A stretch of 64,000 bases of DNA from assembly GCA_963971425.1 (NCBI GenBank), contig OZ020515.1:40157198-40221197 (forward strand). Reading direction: 5' to 3'. Both the position numbers and the translations under genes were made by a program. This DNA is from Bryoerythrophyllum caledonicum. Taxonomy: Eukaryota > Streptophyta > Bryopsida > Pottiales > Pottiaceae. The notes under the pieces are model-generated. The model saw only the letters and a program-made list of their open reading frames with translations, did not search any database and was not told the origin of the DNA. This document shows, in pieces, positions 44,001 through 53,669 of the stretch (position 1 is its first letter; the number at the start of each line of letters is the position of its first letter).

Positions 44001-44042
44001 ATCATCGTCTCTCGAGGTGCCATCGTCGTTACTGGTATCCAT
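35092..44042 (-). CDS. Double TPR-CHAT protein, 11 coding exons, about 2,375 residues
   Basis: Exons (minus, 5' to 3'): 44042-41994, 41859-41680, 41537-41418, 41271-41143, 40601-40202, 40087-36990, 36879-36688, 36553-36434, 36273-36145, 35916-35517, 35402-35092. All introns have GT..AG ends, the phases agree and the total is 7,128 bases, an exact multiple of three. Module 1 is a TPR-type helical region (residues about 1-650) followed by a CHAT domain (about 750-1060). That domain has LGMVPFGALHES, HLSMHGE (catalytic His about 906) and VVASACQTGLG (Cys about 951), then GGGILGFARAF. Exon 6 reads from this domain straight into a second TPR region and CHAT domain. CHAT domains are caspase-like cysteine proteases, related to separase. 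Substrate and role are unknown; a protease switched on through the TPR part is plausible. The first ATG is chosen because it follows an acceptor-like TTCCAG by 12 bases. Confidence 0.85.
35123..36039 (-). repeat. 917-bp duplicated tract, copy 2 (second CHAT module)
   Basis: It matches 39808-40724 at a constant offset of 4,685 bases. I see only two differences (35889 and 35891). It covers the CHAT exon with the His/Cys dyad, the 114-base intron and the start of the last exon. Identity stops sharply on both sides, whereas neighbouring exons of the two modules are clearly diverged. Confidence 0.95.
39808..40724 (-). repeat. 917-bp duplicated tract, copy 1 (first CHAT module)
   Basis: Partner of 35123-36039. 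It includes the exon 40601-40202, the 114-base intron 40201-40088 and the beginning of exon 6. Even intron bases are identical between copies, which points to recent gene conversion or recent duplication. Confidence 0.95.
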
Positions 44043-44055
44043 TACTCCAGCACCC

Positions 44056-45203
44056 TGGAAGGCCAAATTTCACACAGCATTCGTTCGAATGCTCCTGTAT
44101 GACTTACATGTTCTTTTCTTACAGAATACAAAGTATTATCACATAAAATTCAACTTCTGGCTAAACACATCTTTTAAGGCACATAAATCAGGACAACGCC
44201 TCGCATATGTAAATTTCAATAAATCGGGATACAAGGCAATTAAACTATGTAATCCTTGCCTCAGAAATTCGACCTCTAGATCAGTGCACTTTTGTCTGGC
44301 ATAACAAGGAGTTACTGCGAAGTTAACCCTTAAACGTCATACAGGCACGTACAGTATTTTACTCTGCAGAGCACAAAAAAATTCCAAGTTTAGTAAGACT
44401 TACAACCTTAGGTTCGAAGATTGTTCAAGTAACATCTTTCATTTAGAGGTCATTTCAATCAATCTGAACCTTATCATGTTCATTTACGTCGCTATACACT
44501 CATCCCTCCCATAAGTTATGGCCAAATCTAGCGCCGGTGGATGCGGGTAGTACTTAGTAGAGGATAAAGTTAGTTGAGATTTTAGAGGAGGTTTGGTAAG
44601 TTCCGTTAGATTTTACTTGCCACCCACAAACCCTAATACCCACAAATTCACAAACCCACAAATCCACAAATTACACAAACCCTAGCTAGCAATATAACTT
44701 AGTGGAGGTATAATTTAGTGGAGGTTTTACACTAACAGTGGTTATAAGTTAGTTGAAGTTAAAGTTAGCTAAGATTATAAGTTAGTGGAATTATAACTTA
44801 TGAGAGGTATAACTTATGGGAGGGATGAGTGTACATGGAGAATACAGTGGCTATCAGTGGCACCTTCTGACGTTTAAAGGGGTGCTTACTTGTCAAATAC
44901 TACGATGATGCCCAAAGACTACGCCGAGTTTATCCCTCGACAATACACTTCTGAAAAATGGCCTTATTTCTTTGTTACATTCTCTGTGAATAGTCATCTC
45001 AATTCGGAGTGGAAGGGTGAGAACACATAGTTTGCTCCCCAGCGAGGAAACCACACAACAATAAATACACGCCATATAAATTTAATCCCGCTAACCGGGT
45101 AGTGCAGAGAATTTGAAGCAGAAGCCTGTCACCGAAAACCTTCAAATGTAAATGAAACAAGAGTGAGAATCTTGTGCAATTTAACAAAGCAGTTCAACTT
45201 ACT
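44056..45203 (-). promoter_or_regulatory. Inferred leader intron of the TPR-CHAT gene
   Basis: On the minus strand a strong donor, CAGCAA|GTAAGTTG, lies at 45203/45202. An acceptor, GGCCTTCCAG, ends at 44055, 12 bases before the chosen ATG. Reading the upstream ORF through this splice gives a stop, so the upstream exon would be untranslated. The intron would contain the MITE at 44495-44833. The promoter is not located. Confidence 0.4.
44495..44833. mobile_element. Stowaway-like MITE
   Basis: Perfect terminal inverted repeats of 25 bases lie at 44495-44519 and 44809-44833. If the outer TA is the target duplication, the inverted repeats are 23 bases and begin CACTCATCCCTCCC, close to the CTCCCTCC start of Stowaway MITEs. 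The element is about 340 bases, non-coding, with internal TAACTTAG/ATAACTTAT sub-repeats. Confidence 0.85.
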
Positions 45204-45609
45204 TGCTGTGAGCTGACAACCAACCACAAGCATACACTCGCTTGGACACCCACGAGTATGCAACGTACGCGCTAACACTCCGTCGATCATACACCATCAC
45301 ATCGCTAAATCGAATCACCACCGTCTTCAGCACGCTCTGATCCCCCGAAAAACAGAACAACCTAGAGCGCCCGTGATGAATAAAAACACAACCTGTGTCT
45401 TGGAAGATAATGGATCCTTGTAGAGAAGTTTTCAGATCTTTTCGTCGTTTTGTACAGACAAACTTAAAATAATGTGAAGACAAACTTAAAATAATGTACA
45501 GACAACTGCACAAATTCAAGCTTGTGTTAACCCTTAACCCGTAAACGCCGGAGCCTATGACCGTGGAATAATCCCAATTTCTATTCAACTGTGTGCTTAA
45601 TTTTTCATT

Positions 45610-48125
45610 CAATATAAGTGGAATTTTTTTATTTTATTTTTCAGAGATGAAATCGCATGTTCTGATTGTGAAACAGAATTCACAGATTTTTTTGTGAGAA
45701 TTTGAAATTATTCTGATTTTTTGAAGGAAAAGTGAAGAAAATTTACATTAGATAGAAATTGTGCTTAAAAATTCTGAAAATTTCACTAGAGATGCAAATC
45801 ATAGTGCCAAAAGTTGTGGTGTAAATGAAATTTCCGTGTCCAACTAATAATAGAAATTCGGTTATAGGTCCAAATTTTGAAGTGCAATAACTTATTCAAA
45901 GTTGGGTATTTCTCAAATTTTCATATAGGACTGGAAATTGGACTTCATAAAATTCGTTTTATTAGTTGGACTCAAGTTCAAAAAATATCAATTTAATGGA
46001 TCAAATTCAGATTTAGAGCTAATGCTAGAAGTTTCTCAAATCCACTCTAGTTGCACCCGTTATTATTGCAATCTTTGCTATGGACAAAAATTGCACACTT
46101 CCATGAAGGGTATGTGAAGTGCATGGAATGCACATATACGCTTATAGCATCTTCACAAAAAAATGGATGAAAATGAGGATTTTTCATCACGTGGGAGCAT
46201 TTTATATTCTTCCATCAACCAAATTTTGGTCGCCTAGATGTTTAAGGGTTAATTTTCTGCCCTGCGTTAAGTGGATCAACAAACTTTGACTTCAATTGGT
46301 GATAAATTTTTGCACTAGACAAGGTCTAAATTCATTACCATTGTGTTAAGCATAATACTAGTTCCTTGTGCACCAATTTTTAGAGGTAGAAAAAGGGAGT
46401 AGCATATTCAAAACAAATGTGCAAGAAGTGGAGGTTCAAAGATTGCCAATTCTTGTTTTATTTGTTTGTGAACTAAATATGTTTGAGAATGATAATCCAA
46501 ACAGTCAATATGAAGGTCAACACTACACAGGGTTGTGGAAACAATAAAAAGTGGAAAATATGAAGATCTCAATGTTTTATGTGGAAAAGAAGAAGTTATT
46601 TTGTACCTTGCCTAACAATGTGTGACAATGTGTGAAATTGTTTGACTAGGGATAAAATGTTATTATCCACTAAAGACAAAAATTATTTTTAGATAATGAT
46701 AAAAAAAATGATATTACTTGCTAGTATTGTAAATGTCACATTCAATAAAGTGTCTTAGCAAAAGTTTTTGGAGTTGCCCATTGTGCCCGCACTCGAGGAT
46801 TTCTTGTTTAGGATGACATAAATTTCCTTTTCTTAGTCCAATGACAATAAATATTATACTCCCACATACCTCTTGTCTACTTCTATTTTAATACAAAATT
46901 TCAAAAAAATGAATATGGATTGCAACTACGGGAACCTGCCCGAGATTTGCAAAAGCCTACCTCGTGACTTTTTGCATTTAGGGATTACGTATCAACGTTC
47001 ATAGGTTCATAATCATAGGCATCCAAGAAATTTTTATAGAACTAAATTGATTTAAATGAGATGATGAAAAGGTGGCGGAGAGTAGAAGATACTTGGTGGT
47101 GAGTGGTGGTAAGGAGGTAGTAAACATTGTGACACATATTGAAATTTGTCCACATTAATTACGTTTGAAAACCAGAATTGATATCGTGATCCACATCATT
47201 TTCCACCCACATTACCAACTACATTTGGTAAGTGACTATAGAGTACCTATGATTAATGTGAGCATTCTCATCTATAATACTATAGATGATTCCTTCCATG
47301 ATAAATTAAAATATTTAAATGAACTCCAACCGTAGCACTGTACATGGTAGTCAGTGCCTGCCGTATTCGTGCTTGCAGCGCAAGTCAGCTCCTCGTGGAA
47401 AGGTGGCATAAGTTGAACTGGACTGCTGAGGGGAATCCTCGCTACGTCTCGGAATTTCCTCTAATCTCGAGAGTTCATATCCTATCTAGCGGTTCAAGTA
47501 TTCATAAATTTGTCTCTGCTGCGCTACTTGATTTCCAGATGAGTTAAGTTGACACTAGTACAATCCTAGTATTCCGAAAATTGGTTAGGGAGCTAGGACT
47601 GTGTGATTCGGCAGCGCGCACTCCCCTTGTCGCCCCCTTTCATCACAGTCAGGGCCTTTTTTTTGGATTTGAAGTTTTTGCCACAGTGGCTACAATGAAC
47701 TATCAACAACGGCAAGTTTGGCTTTTCATTGCAGTGTGAGGTGGAAATCCTGTGGCTACAAGCAAAATGGAAAGGAAGCAAGTGGGCCCTCGACAGTGAA
47801 ATGACAACAAATACATTGGCGAAATTTTTTATTTCCTACAATGTATATCGGCTATAAAAAACTAAGAATGTGGTGCAAGTTGGCACTACTGAGTTTTCAT
47901 TGGATTCACCATGGGCGTTAGCAGAGGAAATTTGGCGTGAAACTGGCTACAATTCGAAAGATACTAAACAAATAACATTTTGACGAGCAACCGATAACCT
48001 GCAAGCACAAACAACCCCTCCCTCCTCCCCCTGACAAAGTACGTACTTTCAAAAACAAGTCTTTGTACATTTTTGTTCCCACATCATATGGTCATACAAA
48101 ACAGAAAAACCCTAAACACATAATC
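45610..48125. other. No gene seen, AT-rich intergenic
   Basis: Long AT-rich region without a convincing ORF. The short ORF at 47344-47547 has no recognisable domain. A 21-base tandem pair (GACAAACTTAAAATAATGT) lies just upstream at 45459-45500. Confidence 0.4.
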
Positions 48126-48130
48126 GATTT

Positions 48131-48215
48131 CACAAGCATATATTACCATTTGATCATGCACAAATACAACACTGCGAGTATATTTCTTCAAAAATTCTCA
48201 GTAGTGATCCACTAC
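48131..48215 (-). pseudogene. 85-bp fragment copied from the TPR-CHAT gene
   Basis: It closely matches 42851-42935, within exon 1 of the TPR-CHAT gene (shared CATATATTACCATT, TATTTCTTCAAAAATTCTC and other blocks; a handful of substitutions). No further similarity is visible on either side. It lies about 20 bases from the 3' tail of LINE A. Confidence 0.85.
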
Positions 48216-48528
48216 ACTTTAATTGATATTTAGTGTAGTAGTAACAAAAAGAAGAAGAACACCGGTCTCCGAAGGAGGCCGGCGTGAATAAAGTGTCTGT
48301 TCGTTCCACTACTAAGACCATGCCCACATGACAAGGAATTAGTGAGCTGGGACTACTTCCCTCTCTCGAGGGTAGACACTATGTAACAAGAAACCAAAGA
48401 ACCACAAGTCAACCAACCAACCAACCAATCACAAACCAAGCAACTAGCCAACGAACTAACCACAAACCAGGCAAATAGTCAAAAACCTTAAAACCAACTA
48501 ATCATGAAAATCAAGGCGGGGGGAGAAT

Positions 48529-50148
48529 TTAGGGGGGGTCCTGTGTATCAGGGAGGGCTTGGTTGTTTTCGATTTTGCGTTTATGTAGAAGAATGGACAT
48601 GGCATGTTGGATAGCTATGGTGTTAATGTTTTTAAAGGATGTTTTAATTGTTTCAATGGGTATCTTGAAGGTGTCTTCTAGAGTTTTCATAGATGGGATA
48701 AAGGTGGTGGCCCGAGCGCCGGATGTGATTACCATAAGGGGGTCGACATTCCATCCAAGGGCGATGATGTCGTCAATAAGGGGTTGGTATTTGTCTATTT
48801 TGTTTTGGATTGTTTCCGGGGAAAATCTATCGTTGCAATATGTGAATTCAATGAATTGAATGGTGTAGTCTTGGTTGACGTTATCGGGTGGTGGGTCATT
48901 GTATGGTAAACCTTTGACACAAAGGATGTCCGGTTTGAGCCTAGCGTTGCAATGGCATCTTTGGGTCGTACATGAGCATGGGAGTAGCCACGGGGGGGCC
49001 GTATTTTCTTGTGGATTGTTGTTAAAAGTGTCGGCGTTCATTAGTATAAAACATCTCGATTTATTGTAGGAGGTGATTAGTTTTCGGACTTCCCATACCG
49101 CTTTGTTATGTCTTTTAACAATTAGGGAGTGTATGTGGTGGTTTTGACATTTGAGTAGAACATGTAGCCATGTGTCGGGGTCCGTTGAGGGGCATATGGG
49201 GCATGTTATGGATGGAAATCTTTCTATTCCAAAGAAGAGTTGTTTACGGGCGTTTCCCATGTATTGACTGGTACGGAATTTGATAAGGCATGTTATTTGT
49301 GAATCGGTGATGATGGGGTTTTTCCAAAAATTTGTAGAGAGTTCATTGTCTATGTCATTGTTGTTAGTCCACTTTTCTATGTTAGGAAAGTTGTCTATGA
49401 TTGTGTCAAGATTGTTATGTAGGTCTTGTTTTTTGAGGTATTTGCTTAGGAATCTGACCGGGCCTTTATCAGGGGTGTCTTCTTTGGAGGGCCAATTTTC
49501 TTTTTGGAAATAGTAAGGGGTGGCATGGGCGTGTTCATGTGGGTCTTTGGCATTTTTATGTGATTTTTCTCTTCCTTCTTTTGCAAGTTTATCCGCTTGT
49601 TCATTGCCATCAATATTAGCATGGTCTCGGACTTTGTGGAGGGTTGTGATTTGTTCTCTTTTTAGTATCATTTGGACCATTGATTCTAGTATGATTCGGT
49701 CGGGGTGACTATTATGGAGGGTAGGATGTGTTATTTGGGTGTTTAATAAATATAGTGCGTTAATGCAATCTGTAAATATGTGCACCAGTTCATTGTTGTA
49801 TTTTGTTGAGACGATTTCTAGTGTTTTGTGGATGGCCATTAGTTCTGCTCTGAGGATATTTTGCAGTCCATGTAGTCTTTTGGCTAGTTTGATTTCTTTC
49901 GTAGCGTTGTATATTCCATAACCGGCTTTTTCTCTGCGCCAAGATCCCGGGCTAATTTGTTCTGGCCGTTTAAAGGAGCCATCAGTATAGTAGCTATATT
50001 CGGGGTTAAATTTAGGTGGAGTGTTAGTTTGATACTCCGGGAGGGGTGGGGGTGTTAATGTGTAGTTTAGTGTATTGTTATTGTAGTGTAGTTTTGACCA
50101 TTTTTTGCTTCTGTTGACGGGTGTTTGCATTGGCGTTGGTGGGGCCAA
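48529..50148 (-). CDS. LINE A ORF2 C-terminal part: RNase H and CCHC-like finger
   Basis: A 539-codon open frame. RNase H catalytic residues in this frame are Asp56 (YTDGS), Glu102 (RAELMA), Asp127 (FTDCIN) and Asp186 (GNEQADKLAK), so the DEDD set is complete. Further on ITCPICPSTDPDTWLHVLLK followed by CQN gives the C-x2-C..H..C pattern common at LINE ORF2 C-termini. It would be the C-terminal part of a polyprotein with endonuclease and reverse transcriptase. The listed start is only where the frame opens. RNase H would remove RNA during target-primed reverse transcription. Confidence 0.85.
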   Translation of the reverse strand: MAPPTPMQTPVNRSKKWSKLHYNNNTLNYTLTPPPLPEYQTNTPPKFNPEYSYYTDGSFKRPEQISPGSWRREKAGYGIYNATKEIKLAKRLHGLQNILRAELMAIHKTLEIVSTKYNNELVHIFTDCINALYLLNTQITHPTLHNSHPDRIILESMVQMILKREQITTLHKVRDHANIDGNEQADKLAKEGREKSHKNAKDPHEHAHATPYYFQKENWPSKEDTPDKGPVRFLSKYLKKQDLHNNLDTIIDNFPNIEKWTNNNDIDNELSTNFWKNPIITDSQITCLIKFRTSQYMGNARKQLFFGIERFPSITCPICPSTDPDTWLHVLLKCQNHHIHSLIVKRHNKAVWEVRKLITSYNKSRCFILMNADTFNNNPQENTAPPWLLPCSCTTQRCHCNARLKPDILCVKGLPYNDPPPDNVNQDYTIQFIEFTYCNDRFSPETIQNKIDKYQPLIDDIIALGWNVDPLMVITSGARATTFIPSMKTLEDTFKIPIETIKTSFKNINTIAIQHAMSILLHKRKIENNQALPDTQDPP

Positions 50149-50268
50149 TTTTGTGAGTATCCGATGTACGTTTAGAGTCTTTGCTATGGAGGAGAGTTCT
50201 TCTAGTTGTTCTTGTATGCCTAGAGTATGATTTTGGTGGTGGATGCATATTATTTTAGAGTGGATGAT

Positions 50269-50580
50269 TCAATTCTGGGTTTTTTTTAGATCTAGTGGGA
50301 TGGTGGGTTCTTCATATGTTATTGAATCGGCTTCAAATATTGTGATGATGTGTGTATCGGGAAACGGGCCCGAGTGTGGATTATGATTTTGGTACCAGTT
50401 TTTGTATGGGGTTATGATTAGGGTGGAGGTGTGGTTTGGGTCATGTTTGGCCGCGAGGCGGGCCCAATGTAGAGCTTGTTGTGTTTCTTCTTCATTGTGT
50501 GGGTGGGCCATACCATTAACTATCCATTTGTGGTCAAAGGCTTTGCCTAGTGATCCGAATATTTTATCTCTTTCAAAGGG
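50269..50580 (-). pseudogene. LINE A ORF2 segment 3' of the solo LTR
   Basis: Encodes FERDKIFGSLGKAFDHKW, then NEEETQQALHWARLAAKHDP and an FEADSITYEEPTIP segment. It is colinear with LINE B at 56910-57210. A frame break near 50265 separates it from the RNase H ORF. The codons before FERDKIF belong to the inserted LTR. Confidence 0.75.
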
Positions 50581-51844
50581 TGTGAGAGCAAAATATTGCT
50601 CTCTTGTTTTGTTATTGTTCATTTGTTACTTTTATGAATGTAATGTAAACAAGCAATGTCATCTTGAGGTAATTTGACGAAATTTAAGTTAATTAAGTCG
50701 TGAATGCAAAATGCATGTTAGAGGATAGTTGTCGCAAGGCCTTGGGTAGGATGTTTGGCACTAATTTAAGCTTTAGGTTTGATTTAGTGGAGAAGGACTA
50801 GAGGAGGGAAGATCCCCCCTAGTGAATCCTTAAATTAGGAATAGGGTTAGTTGCTTAATTTAGAGTTGAGTGTTTTACCGTGGGCCTTGCGCAATTAGCT
50901 TGTAATGTTCATGGTTGTGTTTATGGCTTGATTGTCTTGGTTTTGTTCATTTAACTTCGTGGTGGTGTTTGTGAGTTACATTCATTCGTGGAGGTTCGTC
51001 AAGAATGGAGCTCCATGGAGGTTGGGAGCAACATTCATCCGTGGAGGCCTTAGGGTTAGGGCCTTAGGGTTAGGGTGAGCCGCCTCTTTGGCGGCTCCTT
51101 TTTTTTGTACTTAAGAGCTTGTTTTCAAGCTATTCTAAAGCCCTCAAGTTCTCAATCAATCCCTCTCTTTGTATCTTGATTCATCTTGTGTCTCTCCCTC
51201 TTCCTTTTGTTATGCTTAGTTGTTGAGAGAAGGAAGGCCATGGGCCTCCTTCTCTCTAATATTGATCCCCTCTTCCATTGTGTTTGTACTTGCATTGTAC
51301 TCAAGTATAGTGTGGTGTTTTTGCTCATTTCCATGGAGTGTCTCTCAGCCAATTGCTCATCAGTCCTTCAATTGTTGTCCAAACAGATCAAGATTTGAGA
51401 TGGTAGTAGATCTCTTCACTAGCTTTCCGTTGGTATATGGCGCGTCCAATTCGGAGTTATAGGGAGTGAGATACACCCCTCCAAAGTTACGGGTGTAGTA
51501 AGGGTTTTCCCCGCTGGCAGTAGAAAAGTAGGCCTCAGTCTTTTAGCAATCAGTCCTAGGGTTTTAGTCCTATGCTTCTGAGATTTTAGGGGTGGTTGCG
51601 CAATTGGCTTAGCTTTCCAAAAAGCTATGGCACGCCCCAATCGGAGCTAGGACAAAGAATTGGCAAGCAAAAAGCTAGAGGTCACTTCCAAGGTGATCCG
51701 GCGGAGCAGTTTTCTACTCAACCCCTTCTTGTTTTTCATTCTCTTCTTGTTTCCTCTTCTCCCTTGATCCTCTCTTCTTGTGATTTCTTTCAAATAAACC
51801 CTTGTGACCAAAGACCACCGCCATGGTGGTTTTTTGGGCTCACA
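50581..51844. mobile_element. Solo LTR, 1,264 bp, inserted in LINE A
   Basis: It begins TGTGAG and ends CTCACA (perfect 6-base inverted ends, TG..CA). It is flanked by the 5-base target duplication AAGGG at 50576-50580 and 51845-51849. The empty site is supplied by LINE B, where the coding sequence is continuous at about 56905-56925. It contains an interior hairpin, GCCGCC...GGCGGC, followed by T7 at 51069-51095, and no coding frame. Loss of the internal region by LTR-LTR recombination is inferred. Confidence 0.9.
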
Positions 51845-51849
51845 AAGGG

Positions 51850-53304
51850 GGAGTAAAATTTGTTGAGTTTGGTGGGGCATGTGACAGGGGAGGAGAAATA
51901 TGAGTGTTGGATGTTGAATGTAGAGATTAGTGAATTAAGTATAGGTATGGGTAGAGTATATTGTGTAAGTTTAAGAGGGTTATTTTTTGGTAATCTATAT
52001 TTGTATATTTGGTATAGCCAAATGACTTCGGTTTCGAACGGTTGGGTTGTTGGTTCAATGTTTGTAGGGGTTTGTAGTTTGGTATTGTATTGGTTCCACA
52101 ACCATGTGAGCCTAGTGATTGGGATGGTAAAAAGATGCCTTCCATCTTCTTCGTATAAGTGTGCTTGGTCTTTGTCAATTATTATTGTGTTAGATGAGGT
52201 AAGAGTGTCTTTTTCGGGGTTGCATTCCGTTGTGTAGATGTTTAGTAGGGGGATTATTGTGGGTGGGGTTACGGACCTTGTGTCTTGGGGTTGGTTTTGT
52301 GGGTGGTGAACTTGGATAATTTCGGTGTAGAATTTGTGTTGAGTTCTTTGATAATATTGTGTCAATTTATTTGTGTTATGTGAAATGGTGTTTTGGTTGT
52401 GTCTTCGGAAGAGGTTTCTTTGGGGGAGCCATTTGCTGTAAGTGTGGTTATTGTGAGTCCATTGGCATAGATATCTAGTGTAATTGTTTTCTATTTGGTT
52501 TTTATCTATTTTCTCCTTGTATTTGTGGTGTATGATGTTGTTAATGGGATAGGTGGTGGGGTTTTTGAGGATGTGGTTTGGGGGGTGGGGGTGGTGTGGG
52601 TGGGAGTCGGGAGGGTGGATCGATTGTGTGGTGATATTTTTTGGGGTGATGTCATTGTTTATTGTGATGAATGGGTCTCTAATTGTATGAGAGTATGTAT
52701 GTGTATTGGTATGTGTATTGGTATGTGTATTAGGTGGGGGGGGATATATTGGGTGACAAAAGAGTTGTCGTGCAATTTTTAGGGCACTTTTAATAAGTTT
52801 TGATGGGATGAAGTGGTAGGTTTTAAATTCTTCATTGTTCATGATGTGTGTTCCGTTGGGTAGGGAGATTTTTTTTAGTTCGTAGATATTTTTTGTTAGG
52901 AGTTTTTGTAATAACTTTTGAGATAATTGTGTGTTGAGTGTATTATGGTTTTGTGTTTCAAGAGTCCAAGCTTTTTCTAGTGTTGTTGGTTCTGTAAGAA
53001 AGTTGGGGAGAGTGCTTTTTAGGTGGACTTTTGCTACGTGTTTTAGTAAGAAGAAGGTACGTGTTATTGGTGATCTTGTACAATTTGTCTTTTTTATTCT
53101 AGGTATGTTTTCTGCCCCCCCATATTGTGCGAGGATGTGTTGTGTTAGGCCTTTGTATATTTTCCCAAGTCTGCCACTGTTATTTAGAGCGTTCTGGAGT
53201 TGTTCTCCTATGCATCTAAGGTATGCGTTTTTTAGTGAGAAGGCTTCTAGTCCAAAGAGGTTGTGTGGTAGTTGGGTAATTATGTTAGACATACATTTTG
53301 GCAT
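51850..53304 (-). CDS. LINE A ORF2, post-reverse-transcriptase segment
   Basis: An open frame from about 53304 that runs on into the solo LTR (stop at 51790). It is colinear with LINE B 55500-56910: HNLFGLEAFSLKNAYLRCIG, AQYGGAENIPRIKK, then a His/Pro/Asn-rich linker and a W.Q.NLF block. Its natural continuation lies across the LTR at 50580. The function of this connecting region is not assigned. Confidence 0.75.
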
Positions 53305-53669
53305 GCCGCATACGGTTTTTTGTGTGGTAGTTATTTTTAGGTCCAGTTTTTTGATGGTAGTAGTAACACTCTATATATACTCATCAATAATATCTCCGAC
53401 ACACTTGAAAAACTTGTAAAGCCCATCCAATACCACAAATGACAAACCGAACATCACAACAAGGCGGTTACCTATCCCGCAAACTTTCTAAAACATCGAA
53501 ACAACACCTAGCTACATACCACATAATACGAAAAACTATTAGAATCGTAAAAAATAACCCTCAATGGCGTAACCACCCCATATGTAATGAATTACTAAAT
53601 TTACAACATACCCAAATTCCCCCCCCCCACCTCCTCCGAACCTACCCCATGATACATGGGTAAAAGACA

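Larger units (their letters stand above)
48237..53370 (-). mobile_element. LINE A, 5' truncated, with a nested solo LTR
   Basis: Minus-strand non-LTR retrotransposon. From the 5' side it carries part of the post-RT region (53370-51850), is interrupted by the solo LTR at 50581-51844, and continues with the RNase H and Cys/His C-terminal part to TAG/TGA near 48529. It ends with a 290-base 3' region, a stem-loop near 48262-48285 and a short TTC tail. The reverse transcriptase itself is missing. The 5' limit is set where similarity to LINE B (55400) ends. Confidence 0.85.

Noticed and set aside
45199-45612. Coding exon upstream of the TPR-CHAT gene
   Set aside because: Reading its frame through the best splice to the downstream ATG region gives a stop after four codons; an untranslated leader exon is more likely.
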